Program-made: the position numbers and the translations under genes | Notes under the pieces: model-generated | What the model was told of the DNA's origin: nothing | Database searches by the model: none | What the model saw: only the letters and a program-made list of their open reading frames with translations | Shown here: in pieces, positions 8,694 through 18,500 of the stretch | How the letters are laid out: every line of letters begins with the position of its first letter | Position numbering within the stretch: the first letter of the stretch is position 1 | Origin: Gammaproteobacteria bacterium | Lineage (GTDB): Bacteria > Pseudomonadota > Gammaproteobacteria > GRL18 | Assembly (NCBI GenBank): GCA_026196615.1 | Contig: JAPHSW010000012.1 | Coordinates: forward strand, 1-43,039 | Length of the DNA: 43,039 bases | Direction: 5' to 3'

Positions 8694-9466
8694 TATGCCT
8701 GAAGTAATTTTTGTGCACTTTGCAAATTAAAGTAAGATTCATCGCAATGGCCTTGAATAACTTCCATCGCTTGATCAGGCTCACCAAAATCACTTAAGAC
8801 CAATTCTGCATCAGTAAAATCATGATCGCTGGTGTAATCATTAATAGTTACAATTGTTTTCAAATCTGCACCACGAGATGATAATAAACCATTGTAAGAA
8901 TCTTCAAATGCCAGACATTGTTCTGCCTTAAGATTCATTTTTTCAATGGCGTAAAGGTAGATATCCGGAGCAGGTTTTTTAGCTGGAACAATATCACCAG
9001 CAGCGATGACTTCAAACCAGTCTACAGATTCAGCACCCAACGTATGGGTTAATAATGCTGTCACATTGGCTGGAGTTGTTGTTGTGGCAATCGCCATGCG
9101 CAAACCAGCATCTCTTGCTTCCTGAAAAAGGCGTACAACCCCCGTACGAAGTGGTACTGCGCCATCTGCCATTAACTGTGTATAAAATTTTGTTTTAGAA
9201 GCATGTAAACCTGCCACAAAGTCATCAAAATTATCTGGCTTAGAAAAAGCATGTCCACGCTCATCAGGATAAAAGTCATTTAAATAATAACGGATACGCT
9301 CCTTTCCACCAGTCACTGCTAATAGTTGACCATAAAGCTCAACACTCCAATGCCAGTCTAATCCCGCTTCTTCAAATGCCATATTGAAAGCAACTAAGTG
9401 CCCATCTCGTTCTGTATCAGCCAATGTGCCATCAACATCAAATATAAGTGCTTCTAATTGACTCAT
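8693..9466 (-). CDS. HAD-superfamily phosphatase, CbbY-like
   Basis: Haloacid dehalogenase phosphatase of 257 residues. Motif I is LIFDVDGTLADTERDGH with nucleophile Asp10 and acid/base Asp12. The cap domain begins with HLVAFNMAFEEAGLDWHW and contains the YGQLLAVTGGKERIRYYL signature typical of CbbY proteins. Motif II is AIATTTTPANV, the motif III lysine is in PAKKPAPDIY, and motif IV is AFEDSYNGLLSS. CbbY of phototrophs dephosphorylates xylulose-1,5-bisphosphate, an inhibitor of Rubisco. No Rubisco gene is in the window, so the physiological substrate here is open. It is probably the first gene of the minus-strand operon that continues through the aminotransferase, sfsA and the lol genes. 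Confidence 0.87.
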   Translation of the reverse strand: MSQLEALIFDVDGTLADTERDGHLVAFNMAFEEAGLDWHWSVELYGQLLAVTGGKERIRYYLNDFYPDERGHAFSKPDNFDDFVAGLHASKTKFYTQLMADGAVPLRTGVVRLFQEARDAGLRMAIATTTTPANVTALLTHTLGAESVDWFEVIAAGDIVPAKKPAPDIYLYAIEKMNLKAEQCLAFEDSYNGLLSSRGADLKTIVTINDYTSDHDFTDAELVLSDFGEPDQAMEVIQGHCDESYFNLQSAQKLLQA

Positions 9467-9674
9467 AAATTATCTCTACTCTTTGTTAAAATATATCATT
9501 ACAATACTGTTGAATCTTAAATTAATCACACATTATATGGTTATTCATGAGTAAGAACTCAAGTCATTTCTATTTTTATATTAAGAAAATAAAGTGCTTA
9601 AAATCCAGATTAATTGTAAATAATCACAATTTAGGCCTAAAATAGTAAAATTAGAAAAAAATTAAAGCTAATAT

Positions 9675-9703
9675 TTGCCATTAGTCTTTTATTTTGGTAT
9701 ATA
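9675..9703 (+). promoter_or_regulatory. Sigma-70 promoter of dksA
   Basis: A -35 TTGCCA at 9675-9680 and a -10 TATATA at 9698-9703 are separated by exactly 17 bp. Transcription would start near 9710, leaving a leader of about 47 nt before the dksA ATG. Both hexamers are close to consensus (TTGACA, TATAAT), which in an AT-rich genome is helpful but not proof. Confidence 0.5.
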
Positions 9704-9756
9704 TTCACATCTTTTTTAACTTTCTACTTTTTAAAAAGTAGGCTGGAGCCCAATCG

Positions 9757-10194
9757 ATGCCAACAGAAAAAAGCACACAAACAGAAAGTGCTATTGATGC
9801 CTTTGAACCTTATCAGGAAAAAAAAGGTGAAGAGTATATGAACGAAAACCAGCAAGCTCATTTTAAAGCTATATTGCTTGCCTGGAAAAAAGAATTAATG
9901 GAAGAGGTCGATAAGACCGTTTCGCACATGAAAGATGATGCGACCAACTTCCCTGATCCAAGTGATCGTGCCTCTCAGGAGGAAGAGTTTGCACTGGAAC
10001 TTAGAACTCGTGATCGTGAACGTAAGCTTATCAAGAAAATTGATGAGTCTATGGAAGCAATGGATGCACAAGAGTATGGCTTTTGTGAAACATGTGGTGT
10101 TGAAATCGGCATTCGCCGTCTTGAAGCACGCCCTACAGCCACTCAGTGTATTGACTGTAAAGAACTAGACGAAAGAAAAGAAAAAATTGGTTAA
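9757..10194 (+). CDS. dksA: RNA polymerase-binding transcription factor DksA
   Basis: DksA enters the secondary channel of RNA polymerase and works with ppGpp in the stringent response. The 145-residue protein lines up with E. coli DksA along its length: EPYQEKKGEEYMNE, the coiled-coil HFKAILLAWKKEL, the tip DPSDRASQEEEF carrying the functional Asp and Ala residues, then RDRERKLIKKI. The zinc finger has all four cysteines (CETCGVEIGIRRLEARPTA, then CIDC). The ATG at 9757 is preceded by GGAG nine bases upstream. A later in-frame ATG (MNENQQAH) would remove the conserved EPYQEKKGEEY and is less likely. It lies near gluQRS and sfsA as in E. coli. Confidence 0.97.
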   Translation: MPTEKSTQTESAIDAFEPYQEKKGEEYMNENQQAHFKAILLAWKKELMEEVDKTVSHMKDDATNFPDPSDRASQEEEFALELRTRDRERKLIKKIDESMEAMDAQEYGFCETCGVEIGIRRLEARPTATQCIDCKELDERKEKIG

Positions 10195-10205
10195 TATCTT
10201 AACCA
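10188..10205. terminator. Weak hairpin over the dksA stop codon
   Basis: TGGTTAA at 10188-10194 pairs with TTAACCA at 10199-10205 around a TATC loop, starting inside the stop codon region of dksA. The following sequence has only a short T run, so this is a weak terminator candidate or an mRNA-stabilising hairpin. Confidence 0.3.
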
Positions 10206-10307
10206 TAAGCTCCTATTTTCTGTGACTCTTTTTAATCATTAAGATTTTTGCTTAGTATTGATTATGAAGTGGTCGCAGTTATAGTTGCGGTATTAAAGTT
10301 ATTTCCA

Positions 10308-10637
10308 TTAGGCAAGAACTCGTCTACCCCTTCTATCTTCAGCAACTTTTTGCTGACTCTGTCTTCTATCTTCTTGAACTTTTAGTTTATTTTCAGAAGC
10401 AAAAGCAAGCAAAAATTCATAGGACTCTGGAGAATTTACTTCTAGATCCTTATCAACAATTAAGCAATTGACACCATTAATAATGCATGGATGAGCACTT
10501 TTACAATATTGTAATCGCTGATCGTCTCCGAAACTGGCCAGTGTTGTGGCTAAACGTTCACACCAATCACTGGGTCTGAACTTATTGCCATCTTCTTTGA
10601 TACCTTCTATGATTATCCGTTCAGAACTTGCTGACAT
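10308..10637 (-). CDS. DUF3579 family protein
   Basis: A 109-residue cytoplasmic protein of the uncharacterised DUF3579 family, found mostly in beta- and gammaproteobacteria. Recognition rests on the N-terminal GIKEDGNKFRPSDWCERLA stretch, the central YCKSAHPCIINGVNCLIVDKDLE and the following SYEFLLAFAS. The C-terminus is basic and disordered-looking (RRQSQQKVAEDRRGRRVLA). No function is established for the family. It faces dksA tail to tail and has its back to gluQRS, from which it is divergent, so the 104-bp gap between them probably holds both promoters. Confidence 0.8.
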   Translation of the reverse strand: MSASSERIIIEGIKEDGNKFRPSDWCERLATTLASFGDDQRLQYCKSAHPCIINGVNCLIVDKDLEVNSPESYEFLLAFASENKLKVQEDRRQSQQKVAEDRRGRRVLA

Positions 10638-10741
10638 TGATAATCCCCCTATCTAAAGTCATATAAATTTTTATAATTATGTCGATTACTATCTGTAACC
10701 GTTGTAGTAACTATAGACACATACATTGAAAAAAACCAATT

Positions 10742-11662
10742 TTGATAAAAACTAATTTTAAAAGAAAAAAGTATCGTGGGCGTTTTGCCCCATCACCTTC
10801 AGGAGAGCTTCATTTTGGCTCATTACTGGCAGCAATGGCCAGTTATACTGATGCACGGCATAACAAAGGTGATTGGTTATTACGCATTGACGATATCGAT
10901 CAAGCTCGTGTCATCAATAATTCTGATAAGCACATATTATCAACACTGGAACATTGTGGCTTTGAATGGGATGAGTCCATCACATATCAAAGCCAATATT
11001 TAGAACATTATCAGGAAGCATTAGAAAGATTAAATCAAACAGAGCTCACTTATCCTTGTACCTGTTCTCGGAAACAAATAAAAGAAATGTCCGAAAACAT
11101 GGATATTAAAAATGGGATTTATCCCGGCACTTGTCGTAATAAAAACAAACATAACATCCCCAAAAACACATATGCTATTCGGCTCAAAGTTCCAGTAGAA
11201 CAATTCTCATTTAATGATCACATACAGGGTGATTACAGTCAGAATCTGGCACAAGATGTTGGTGACTTTGTTGTTTATCGACGGGACAATGTATTTTCTT
11301 ATCAACTCAGCGTGGTCGTCGATGACTTTCAAAGCAAAATTAGCCATATTGTTCGAGGTTACGATTTATTGGATTCAACACCTAAACAAATGTATCTGCA
11401 ACAGTTATTAGATTATCCCAAACCACAATACGCCCATATTCCTTTAGCTGTGACTCAAGATAATCTAAAACTCAGTAAACTCAGCCATGCAAAAAAAGTG
11501 ACTGGTAACTTAGAAACATTAGTCCTAGCTGCACAATTTTTAGGACAAAAAGTGCCCGATTCAAAAGATTTTGATAATAAAGATGACTTTTGGCAATACC
11601 TTGTCACTTATTGGGATATAAACAAGGTTCCAAGGATGGAAAAACAAATAATTATGGTTTAA
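10742..11662 (+). CDS. gluQRS: Glutamyl-queuosine tRNA(Asp) synthetase (GluQ-RS)
   Basis: Attaches glutamate to the queuosine base at position 34 of tRNA(Asp). It is a truncated glutamyl-tRNA synthetase lacking the anticodon-binding domain. The sequence shows the HIGH-like FAPSPSGELHFGSLLAAMASY, the LRIDDIDQAR motif, a zinc site built from YPCTCSRKQ and YPGTCRNK, HIVRGYDLLDSTPKQMYLQ and the KMSKS counterpart LKLSKLSHA. At 306 residues it is full length for the family. The only plausible start is TTG at 10742: an in-frame TGA lies at 10727-10729 and no ATG occurs before the HIGH motif. The rare start and weak ribosome site suggest low expression. Linkage to dksA is as in E. coli. Confidence 0.94.
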   Translation: MIKTNFKRKKYRGRFAPSPSGELHFGSLLAAMASYTDARHNKGDWLLRIDDIDQARVINNSDKHILSTLEHCGFEWDESITYQSQYLEHYQEALERLNQTELTYPCTCSRKQIKEMSENMDIKNGIYPGTCRNKNKHNIPKNTYAIRLKVPVEQFSFNDHIQGDYSQNLAQDVGDFVVYRRDNVFSYQLSVVVDDFQSKISHIVRGYDLLDSTPKQMYLQQLLDYPKPQYAHIPLAVTQDNLKLSKLSHAKKVTGNLETLVLAAQFLGQKVPDSKDFDNKDDFWQYLVTYWDINKVPRMEKQIIMV

Positions 11663-11735
11663 TCTAGCCAATTATTTTTAAACATCATAGAATGCTCTTT
11701 TATCAGACATTTTTTTGTACTTTTTGGAGACATGG

Positions 11736-12188
11736 GTGACCGAAGCTGCAACTCAACTATTACATCCGTTCATGGAAAAATACCATGGACGTTTGGTCGG
11801 CGTTTTACGCTGGGAACACTTAGAAGAGTTATGGGAAATCATCCACGCAGGTAAAACAGATGATTGGTTTATTTATCATATTGGCGAACCACCGCCTGTG
11901 ATTGCCTGTCAATCAGATAAATTTCAACATTTTATAGAAGAAATAGATAAATTATTAAAACAAGACCATGAACATGATTATTGCGGTATTGTTTATGTAG
12001 ATAATAAAACAACCCCTTCTTTTATAAAAATATATGATCCAAGTAACTTAGGGCACGCCTGTGGTTCCAATGGTGCGCCCCCTCCTCTTCCAGGTTGGAT
12101 TTTAAGTAAAATCCAACCCATTGATTTAGAGGTTGCCATTGCACCACCAGGAATTAGAAGACGTTGGTGGCAAAAAATATTTGATTAG
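11736..12188 (+). CDS. Conserved hypothetical protein
   Basis: A 150-residue soluble protein that I cannot assign to a named family. Features are an N-terminal helix followed by RLVGVLRWEHLEELW, an aromatic DDWFIYHIGEPPP, an acidic DHEHDYCGIVYVDN, a KIYDPSNLGHACGSNGAPPPLPG segment and a C-terminal IAPPGIRRRWWQKIF. The small Gly/Pro-rich loop after GHACGSN could be a turn near an active site, but that is speculation. GTG at 11736 is chosen as start because GGAG lies 6-7 bases upstream; a TTG at 11715 lacks a ribosome site. It lies between gluQRS and acs on the same strand. Confidence 0.7.
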   Translation: MTEAATQLLHPFMEKYHGRLVGVLRWEHLEELWEIIHAGKTDDWFIYHIGEPPPVIACQSDKFQHFIEEIDKLLKQDHEHDYCGIVYVDNKTTPSFIKIYDPSNLGHACGSNGAPPPLPGWILSKIQPIDLEVAIAPPGIRRRWWQKIFD

Positions 12189-12288
12189 ACGCTTATTAAT
12201 TTATGCAGTATTCGTTAACACGTTTTTAGATTTCAGACTTTTTATTAGTACATTTTAAATCACTCACGTTTTTGAAGGAAAGCGCATT

Positions 12289-14241
12289 ATGTCAGATGAT
12301 AAAGTATACCCAATTCCACAAGCAGTAGCAGACGAAGCTTATATTACTGAAGAGAAATATAACGCTATGTATCAACAATCCATCGATGATCCTGATACGT
12401 TTTGGGGTAACACGGCCAAAGAGTTTCTCAGCTTTTCTAAAGATTGGGATACAGTTTGTGACTGTTCCTATGGCGATGAGTCTGATGAAAATGTCAGCAT
12501 AAAATGGTTCACAGGTGCTAAATTAAATGTCACCTATAACTGTATTGATCGTCATTTAGCAACACGCGCCAATCAAACAGCTATTATTTGGGAAAGTGAT
12601 GATCCCAATGTGTCTAAAAACATCAGTTATCAGGAATTGTCTGATGAAGTCAATCGCTTTGCAAATGTCTTAAAAGCTCGCGGAGTAAAAAAAGGCGATA
12701 GAGTTTGTATCTACATGCCAATGATTCCAGAAGCCGCTTATTCAATGTTGGCTTGTGCCCGTATTGGCGCAATTCATTCAGTTGTCTTTGGTGGATTTTC
12801 ACCTGAAGCCGTAAAAGATCGTATTTTAGACTCAGACTGTCAAGTCGTCATTACCGCTAACGAAGGTCAGCGTGGTGGCAAATCAGTTCCTCTTAAGAAA
12901 AATGTCGATCAGGCCGTTGCTCAATGCCCTAATGTCCATACAGTTTTAGTTATTCAACACACTCAAGGGGATGTTGCCTGGAATGATGTTCACGATGTCT
13001 GGTATCACGATGTAGCCGCCACTGTGGACACAAACTGTGAACCAGAAGAAATGGATGCAGAAGATCCTTTGTTTATTCTTTACACTTCTGGCTCCACTGG
13101 TAAGCCCAAAGGCGTATTACATACCACTGCTGGCTACCTCCTTTATGCCGCCACCACGCATAAATATACATTTGATTATAAAGAAGGTGATATCTACTGG
13201 TGTACGGCAGATGTAGGCTGGATTACAGGCCACAGCTATATCATTTACGGACCATTGGCTAATGGCGCTACAACATTAATGTTTGAAGGTATTCCAAGTT
13301 ACCCAGATGCATCTCGTTTCTGGCAAGTTGTTGATAAACATAAAGTGAACACCTTCTATACGGCACCAACAGCAATTAGAGCTTTGATGGCTGAGGGTGA
13401 TGATCCAGTCAATAAAACAGATAGAAGCAGTCTGAAACTACTCGGTTCTGTAGGTGAGCCCATCAACCCAGAAGCCTGGGAATGGTATTACAACGTTGTA
13501 GGTAATGCTAACTGCCCTATCGTGGATACCTGGTGGCAAACTGAAACCGGTGGCTTTATGATCACGCCACTACCTGGAGCCACACCATTAAAACCAGGTT
13601 CAGCATCACGTCCTTTCTTTGGTGTTAAACCTAACCTTATGGACCCTGATGGCAGCATTATGTCAGGCGAAGCATCAGGTGCATTGGTTATTAGTGCCAG
13701 TTGGCCTGGTCAGATGCGGACGATTTATGGTGATCATAAACGTTTTGTTGAAACTTATTTTAGAACCTATCCAGGTCATTACTTCACCAGTGATGGTTGT
13801 CGTCGTGATGCCGATGGTTACTATTGGATCACTGGTCGTGTTGATGATGTACTGAATGTTTCAGGGCATCGTCTTGGAACTGCCGAAATTGAAAGTGCTT
13901 TAGTCTTACATCATGATGTCGCAGAAGCAGCTATTGTAGGTTATCCTCATGATATCAAGGGTCAGGGTATTTATGCTTATATCACTCTGAATAAAGGAGT
14001 AGAAGCTTCAGACGAGCTTAAAGTGGAGTTGGTTAAACAAGTTCGTAAAGAAATTGGCCCTATTGCCACTTTAGATTTCATTCAGTGGGCTCCTGGTCTT
14101 CCAAAAACTCGCTCAGGTAAAATTATGCGCCGTATTTTACGTAAAATTGCCAGTAATGAGCTTGAGAATATGGGTGATACCAGTACTCTTGCTGATCCAG
14201 GTGTCGTTGATCAATTAATTGATAACCGCGAGAATAAGTAA
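12289..14241 (+). CDS. acs: Acetyl-CoA synthetase
   Basis: Converts acetate, ATP and CoA to acetyl-CoA through an acetyl-adenylate, allowing acetate scavenging. The 650-residue length matches Acs (652 in E. coli). Seen motifs: P-loop-like [15 protein letters not shown], the acetate pocket region [28 protein letters not shown], the hinge region [22 protein letters not shown], and the C-terminal [16 protein letters not shown]. In that last motif Lys611 is the catalytic lysine that is switched off by acetylation in characterised Acs. GAAGGA precedes the ATG at proper distance. Downstream is an 11-bp perfect inverted repeat that may end the transcript. Confidence 0.96.
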   Translation: MSDDKVYPIPQAVADEAYITEEKYNAMYQQSIDDPDTFWGNTAKEFLSFSKDWDTVCDCSYGDESDENVSIKWFTGAKLNVTYNCIDRHLATRANQTAIIWESDDPNVSKNISYQELSDEVNRFANVLKARGVKKGDRVCIYMPMIPEAAYSMLACARIGAIHSVVFGGFSPEAVKDRILDSDCQVVITANEGQRGGKSVPLKKNVDQAVAQCPNVHTVLVIQHTQGDVAWNDVHDVWYHDVAATVDTNCEPEEMDAEDPLFILYTSGSTGKPKGVLHTTAGYLLYAATTHKYTFDYKEGDIYWCTADVGWITGHSYIIYGPLANGATTLMFEGIPSYPDASRFWQVVDKHKVNTFYTAPTAIRALMAEGDDPVNKTDRSSLKLLGSVGEPINPEAWEWYYNVVGNANCPIVDTWWQTETGGFMITPLPGATPLKPGSASRPFFGVKPNLMDPDGSIMSGEASGALVISASWPGQMRTIYGDHKRFVETYFRTYPGHYFTSDGCRRDADGYYWITGRVDDVLNVSGHRLGTAEIESALVLHHDVAEAAIVGYPHDIKGQGIYAYITLNKGVEASDELKVELVKQVRKEIGPIATLDFIQWAPGLPKTRSGKIMRRILRKIASNELENMGDTSTLADPGVVDQLIDNRENK

Positions 14242-14250
14242 GTTTCACTA

Positions 14251-14296
14251 ATACCTTATGGTCGATTACTAGCAAATAGTTTTGCCCATAAGGTAT
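14251..14296. terminator. Inverted repeat after acs, possible terminator
   Basis: ATACCTTATGG at 14251-14261 is perfectly complementary to CCATAAGGTAT at 14286-14296, with a 24-nt loop, starting 10 bp after the acs stop. The trailing sequence is CCTACTTTATTT, so the T run is interrupted. It may be a terminator or an mRNA 3'-end stabiliser. Confidence 0.45.
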
Positions 14297-14393
14297 CCTA
14301 CTTTATTTATCATATCGATATTTTCGGCCTGGAGTTTGCATACATTTTAATTAAAAATAAAGATTAAAATGCCATGTTATAGGTAATGTTTTA

Positions 14394-14735
14394 ATGGAAG
14401 ATATCAATAAACTCTCAACAGTTAAGCTAGATATTTTGGTCGCAGAAGCGATAGGAATTGATGTTTTTTATCCTGATAATCATAATAAGCTTAGCTATTT
14501 CCCCCGTTCAAATATGCCACCAAGAGAATGGGCTCCCAGTCGATTTTGGTCACAAGGTGGACCACTAATTGAACAATATAAAATTGATTTAAATTGGGGG
14601 TGGGAAGAAATGAGTGAGTGGACAGCATCAGTTGAACCTAATATCAATGTGCAGGGCAACACGGTATTGGAAGCCGCTATGCGTGCATTAGTTTGCTTAA
14701 AACTACCCAATTATATTCAACATAATAATATTTAA
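14394..14735 (+). CDS. DUF2591 / NinX-like phage-type protein
   Basis: A 113-residue protein. The pattern INKLSTVKLDILVAEAIG near the start, the central PLIEQYKIDLNW, the W.A block (EWTASVEPN) and a C-terminal VLEAAMRALVCLKLP follow the layout of DUF2591 proteins, the family of the phage lambda ninX product. The function is unknown. These genes usually lie in prophages, but no phage neighbours are visible here, so it looks like an isolated remnant or a domesticated gene. It follows acs by 150 bp, beyond the acs hairpin. The family call rests on remembered pattern only. Confidence 0.55.
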   Translation: MEDINKLSTVKLDILVAEAIGIDVFYPDNHNKLSYFPRSNMPPREWAPSRFWSQGGPLIEQYKIDLNWGWEEMSEWTASVEPNINVQGNTVLEAAMRALVCLKLPNYIQHNNI

Positions 14736-14800
14736 ATAATAATTTAAAGTCTTATTTTAGCCATACAATCTCCTCAATATTTTACTGACCACCTTATTTT

Positions 14801-15364
14801 TTAGAGCAACTCCTGATGTCTAAAACAATCTATTGTATGGTCATTAACCATCCCAACAGCTTGCATATAGGCATAACAAATCGTACTACCAATAAACTTA
14901 AACCCCTTTTTCTTTAATTCTTTACTCATCTGGTCAGATTCCTTCGTGCTAACAGGGATATCAGATAAAGCTTTCCAATGATTAATTTTTGGCTGCCCAT
15001 CAACAAATTGCCAGATATAATCAGAAAAAGAAGAATTTTTGGCTTGAAGTTCCAGAAATAAACGGGCATTGGTTATTGTTGAATTGACTTTTAATTTATT
15101 ACGAATAATACCTGGGTCATCTAATAGCTGTGAAATTTTTTGCTCATTATATTGAGCAATTTTATTTGCATCAAAGCCATCAAACACTTTTTGATAATGT
15201 GCTCTTTTTTTTAAAACAGTAATCCAACTCAATCCAGCCTGAGCTCCTTCAAGGATCAACATTTCAAATAGGTGTCTATCACTATAGTTCGGCACTCCCC
15301 ATTCAGTATCATGATATTGCTGGTATAACTCATCTTCACCACACCATTCACAGCGATGTTTCAT
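14801..15364 (-). CDS. tag: DNA-3-methyladenine glycosylase I
   Basis: Removes 3-methyladenine from alkylated DNA as the first step of base excision repair. The 187-residue protein has the family start RCEWCGEDELYQQYHDTEWG, followed by LFEMLILEGAQAGLSWITVLKKR. The zinc ligands are the early Cys (RCEWC), the His of YHDTEWG and the late HTIDCFRH pair. The C-terminal part KKKGFKFIGSTICYAYMQAVGMVNDH is diagnostic of Tag. It is convergent with the DUF2591-like gene and divergent from the hybrid kinase gene. Confidence 0.95.
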   Translation of the reverse strand: MKHRCEWCGEDELYQQYHDTEWGVPNYSDRHLFEMLILEGAQAGLSWITVLKKRAHYQKVFDGFDANKIAQYNEQKISQLLDDPGIIRNKLKVNSTITNARLFLELQAKNSSFSDYIWQFVDGQPKINHWKALSDIPVSTKESDQMSKELKKKGFKFIGSTICYAYMQAVGMVNDHTIDCFRHQELL

Positions 15365-15504
15365 CCTTCTTCCTTAATTTTATCAAACATTATAATCTCT
15401 TATATTCTTGTGATAAGTTCTCTCTTATACTATCTTTAAGAAAGAAAACATCATGATCAAATTCAGCATATCCACATTGAACAAAGACTAATACTCTATA
15501 CAAC

Positions 15505-18500
15505 ATGAATTTTAATCTGTGGCTTAATCGCATTAGCGTGCGTAACAAACTTTTGTTATTTCTCTCCATACCAATAATAACACTGCTATTTTTTATTTAT
15601 AATTCTTTTCAAAAAGAACAGAAAATACTACAAGCTCAACAACATCTCAGCAAACACACCGCCATTGCCTTTTCACTATCTCATGTTATTACTGAATTAC
15701 AAAAAGAGCGAGGATTAACAGAAGCAATAAACAATAAAACAATTGAAAACACAAATAATTTGTCACAATTAACAGCCCAATGGAAGCAATCAAATAAAGT
15801 AATTACCACCTTTAAAGAAAATTTAGCCAAACACACTCAAGACAGAAATCTTGAAGCAAAACATATGGTTCATATTAATAAACTTGAAAGCTTCTTGTCT
15901 CGCCGAATGAAAATACATCAATCAATACTGGAAAGTGACAATAACACATACTATTTTGATGATTATTCAGAAGCCATTAGTCAGGGAATAACGGTTATAA
16001 ACATCATTAATCGATTAACAACAAACATTCAACTGGCTCACTTAAATTCTACTTATGTTTCATTAATTGAACTTCAGGAACAAAGTGCTAAGGAACGTGG
16101 ATTACTTCATGGAGTTTTTGCAAGACAGAAAATTACAACTGATGAATTTCGTACATTGAGTACACTTGTTTCAAATCAAGAAATTTACTTAAAAGATTTT
16201 TATAACGAAGCATCTTCAAAATACATTCAAATATTGGATAAAAAACGACAGCATCCCTCTCTTAAAAAAGTTCAATCTGTTAGCCAGGACGTTCTAAACA
16301 GAATATCTCGTCAAGAATTACTCAATGAATTACAACAAATCATCGGCTATGGTGGACTCATCCACTTATTTAAAAACTATGTCATTCGTGGTGATACAAA
16401 ATATGTGAAACGATTTGAAAAAAATTTCAAAAAAATGGAACAACTGATCCAGACATTCCCATTCCAAGAAGATACAACAGAGCATGAAAAGCGATTATTC
16501 AAGCGAATTGTCTCTACTTTTGATATGTATAATCATATGATCACAATTGTTAGTCACCGAAAAAAAACGGGGCAAAACATTGCTGATATTGATAAAACAG
16601 TGCAAGTAAATGATGACATGGCTTTAGAAGCAATTATACAACTACGTTCAAGACTCACTTATTATGATGTGTCTGATTGGTGGGAAATTGCCTCTTTTAA
16701 AGTCAACCAGTTTTATGAAACCAGTCTTCTTCTGGAAAAAGAAATCAACCAACAGATACAGCTTATAACAGACAAGGCCACCAATAGCATTCAATATTAT
16801 TTCACTCTAGCACTTGCCACCATTTTCACAACAATACTATTTGCTTACCTTCTGCTTAAACGTCTAGTAAAGGATATCAAAGCCATTGCACTTACAATGG
16901 AAGAGATGCAGATGGATAATAAAAATAATCAACTATTGCCCGTAGATGGTGATGATGAAATTAGTAAAATGTCTCATGCTTTCAATCAAATGATTCTGGA
17001 ACGAGTTAAGTTTGAAAATCAACTACAATCTGCATTGGAAAATGCTCAAGCTGGAATGATCGCAAAATCTCAATTCCTCTCCACCATGAGTCATGAAATT
17101 CGCACACCACTAAATGGTGTTTTGGGTATGAGCGAACTTTTATCTCAATCATCACTCAATAAAGAACAACGTGAATACATAGAAATCATTATGAATTCTG
17201 GTCGATTATTATTAACCATTATTAATGATATTCTGGATTTTTCAAAACTCGAAGCAAATAGTGTTGAGCTTGAACAAATCAGTTTTAATTTAGAAAAAAC
17301 AGGATTTGACACTTTACAATTATTATCTGCTGCCGCTGCTGAAAAAAACATCGAATTAATATTTAATTATCCTTTGGATATTCCTTCATATTACATTGCT
17401 GATCCATCACGTATTAGGCAAATACTATTGAACCTCATCAATAATGCCATTAAATTTACATCATCTGGTTATGTGCTTTTAGAGTTCAAAGGTCTGGAAT
17501 TAGAGAAAGATCTATATCGACTAACAATCTCTGTTAAAGATACTGGTATCGGGATTTCAGATGAATACAAAGACCGCTTGTTTGAATCATTTACCCAGGC
17601 AGAACAATCAACAACACGTCAATTTGGAGGAACCGGACTAGGATTATCCATTAGCCAACGATTGGTTGAGCTAATGGGTGGAAGAATAGAAGTTATTTCT
17701 AAACAGGATGAAGGAAGTGAGTTTTACTTTTCACTGACACTCCCTGTTTCTGATGCCTTACCAGAAAACCTGGATACTGACTTATCAGACATTAGAGCAC
17801 TTGTTGTCGATGATAATTCTGTCAACCTAACCATTATTGAAAAAATGCTTCAATATTATAATATTGAGTGTGTTTTATTAAGTAAACCAGAACAAGCCAT
17901 CTCTTTATTACATGAGTCAAAAAAATCAGGGCAACTTTTTGATGTGGTTTTACTGGATCATCATATGCCCATCATGAATGGTTTTGAACTTGCCACAATC
18001 ATTAAAGAAACACCCGATTTTGATACAGTAAAATTACTATTACTCACATCAGGAGGAATGAAAGGTGATGCAGAAAAAGCTCATAAAATTGGCTTTTCTG
18101 CTTACCACACAAAACCATTGCGTTCGGATATATTAATTCAGTCACTCATCAATGTTTTAGCCCGTAAAAAAGAAGAAAGATTACTGACTAACTTTAATAT
18201 TGAGGAAGCAATTGATAAAAAAAACCTCAGTGAAAAACCATTATTTACAGGCCATATTCTTTTAACTGAAGATAATCTAGTGAATCAAAAAGTGGCTTTA
18301 GCCGTATTTAAAAAATTAAAACTGAAAGTTGATATTGCGAATGATGGTTTGGAAGCCATTGAAAAGTACAAAAATTTTAAATATGACTTAATTTTCATGG
18401 ATTGTCTGATGCCCAATATGGATGGATTTGAAGCTACACGCTCAATAAGAAAAATGGAACAATCAAATGAGCATATCCCTATCATTGCTTTGACTGCCAA

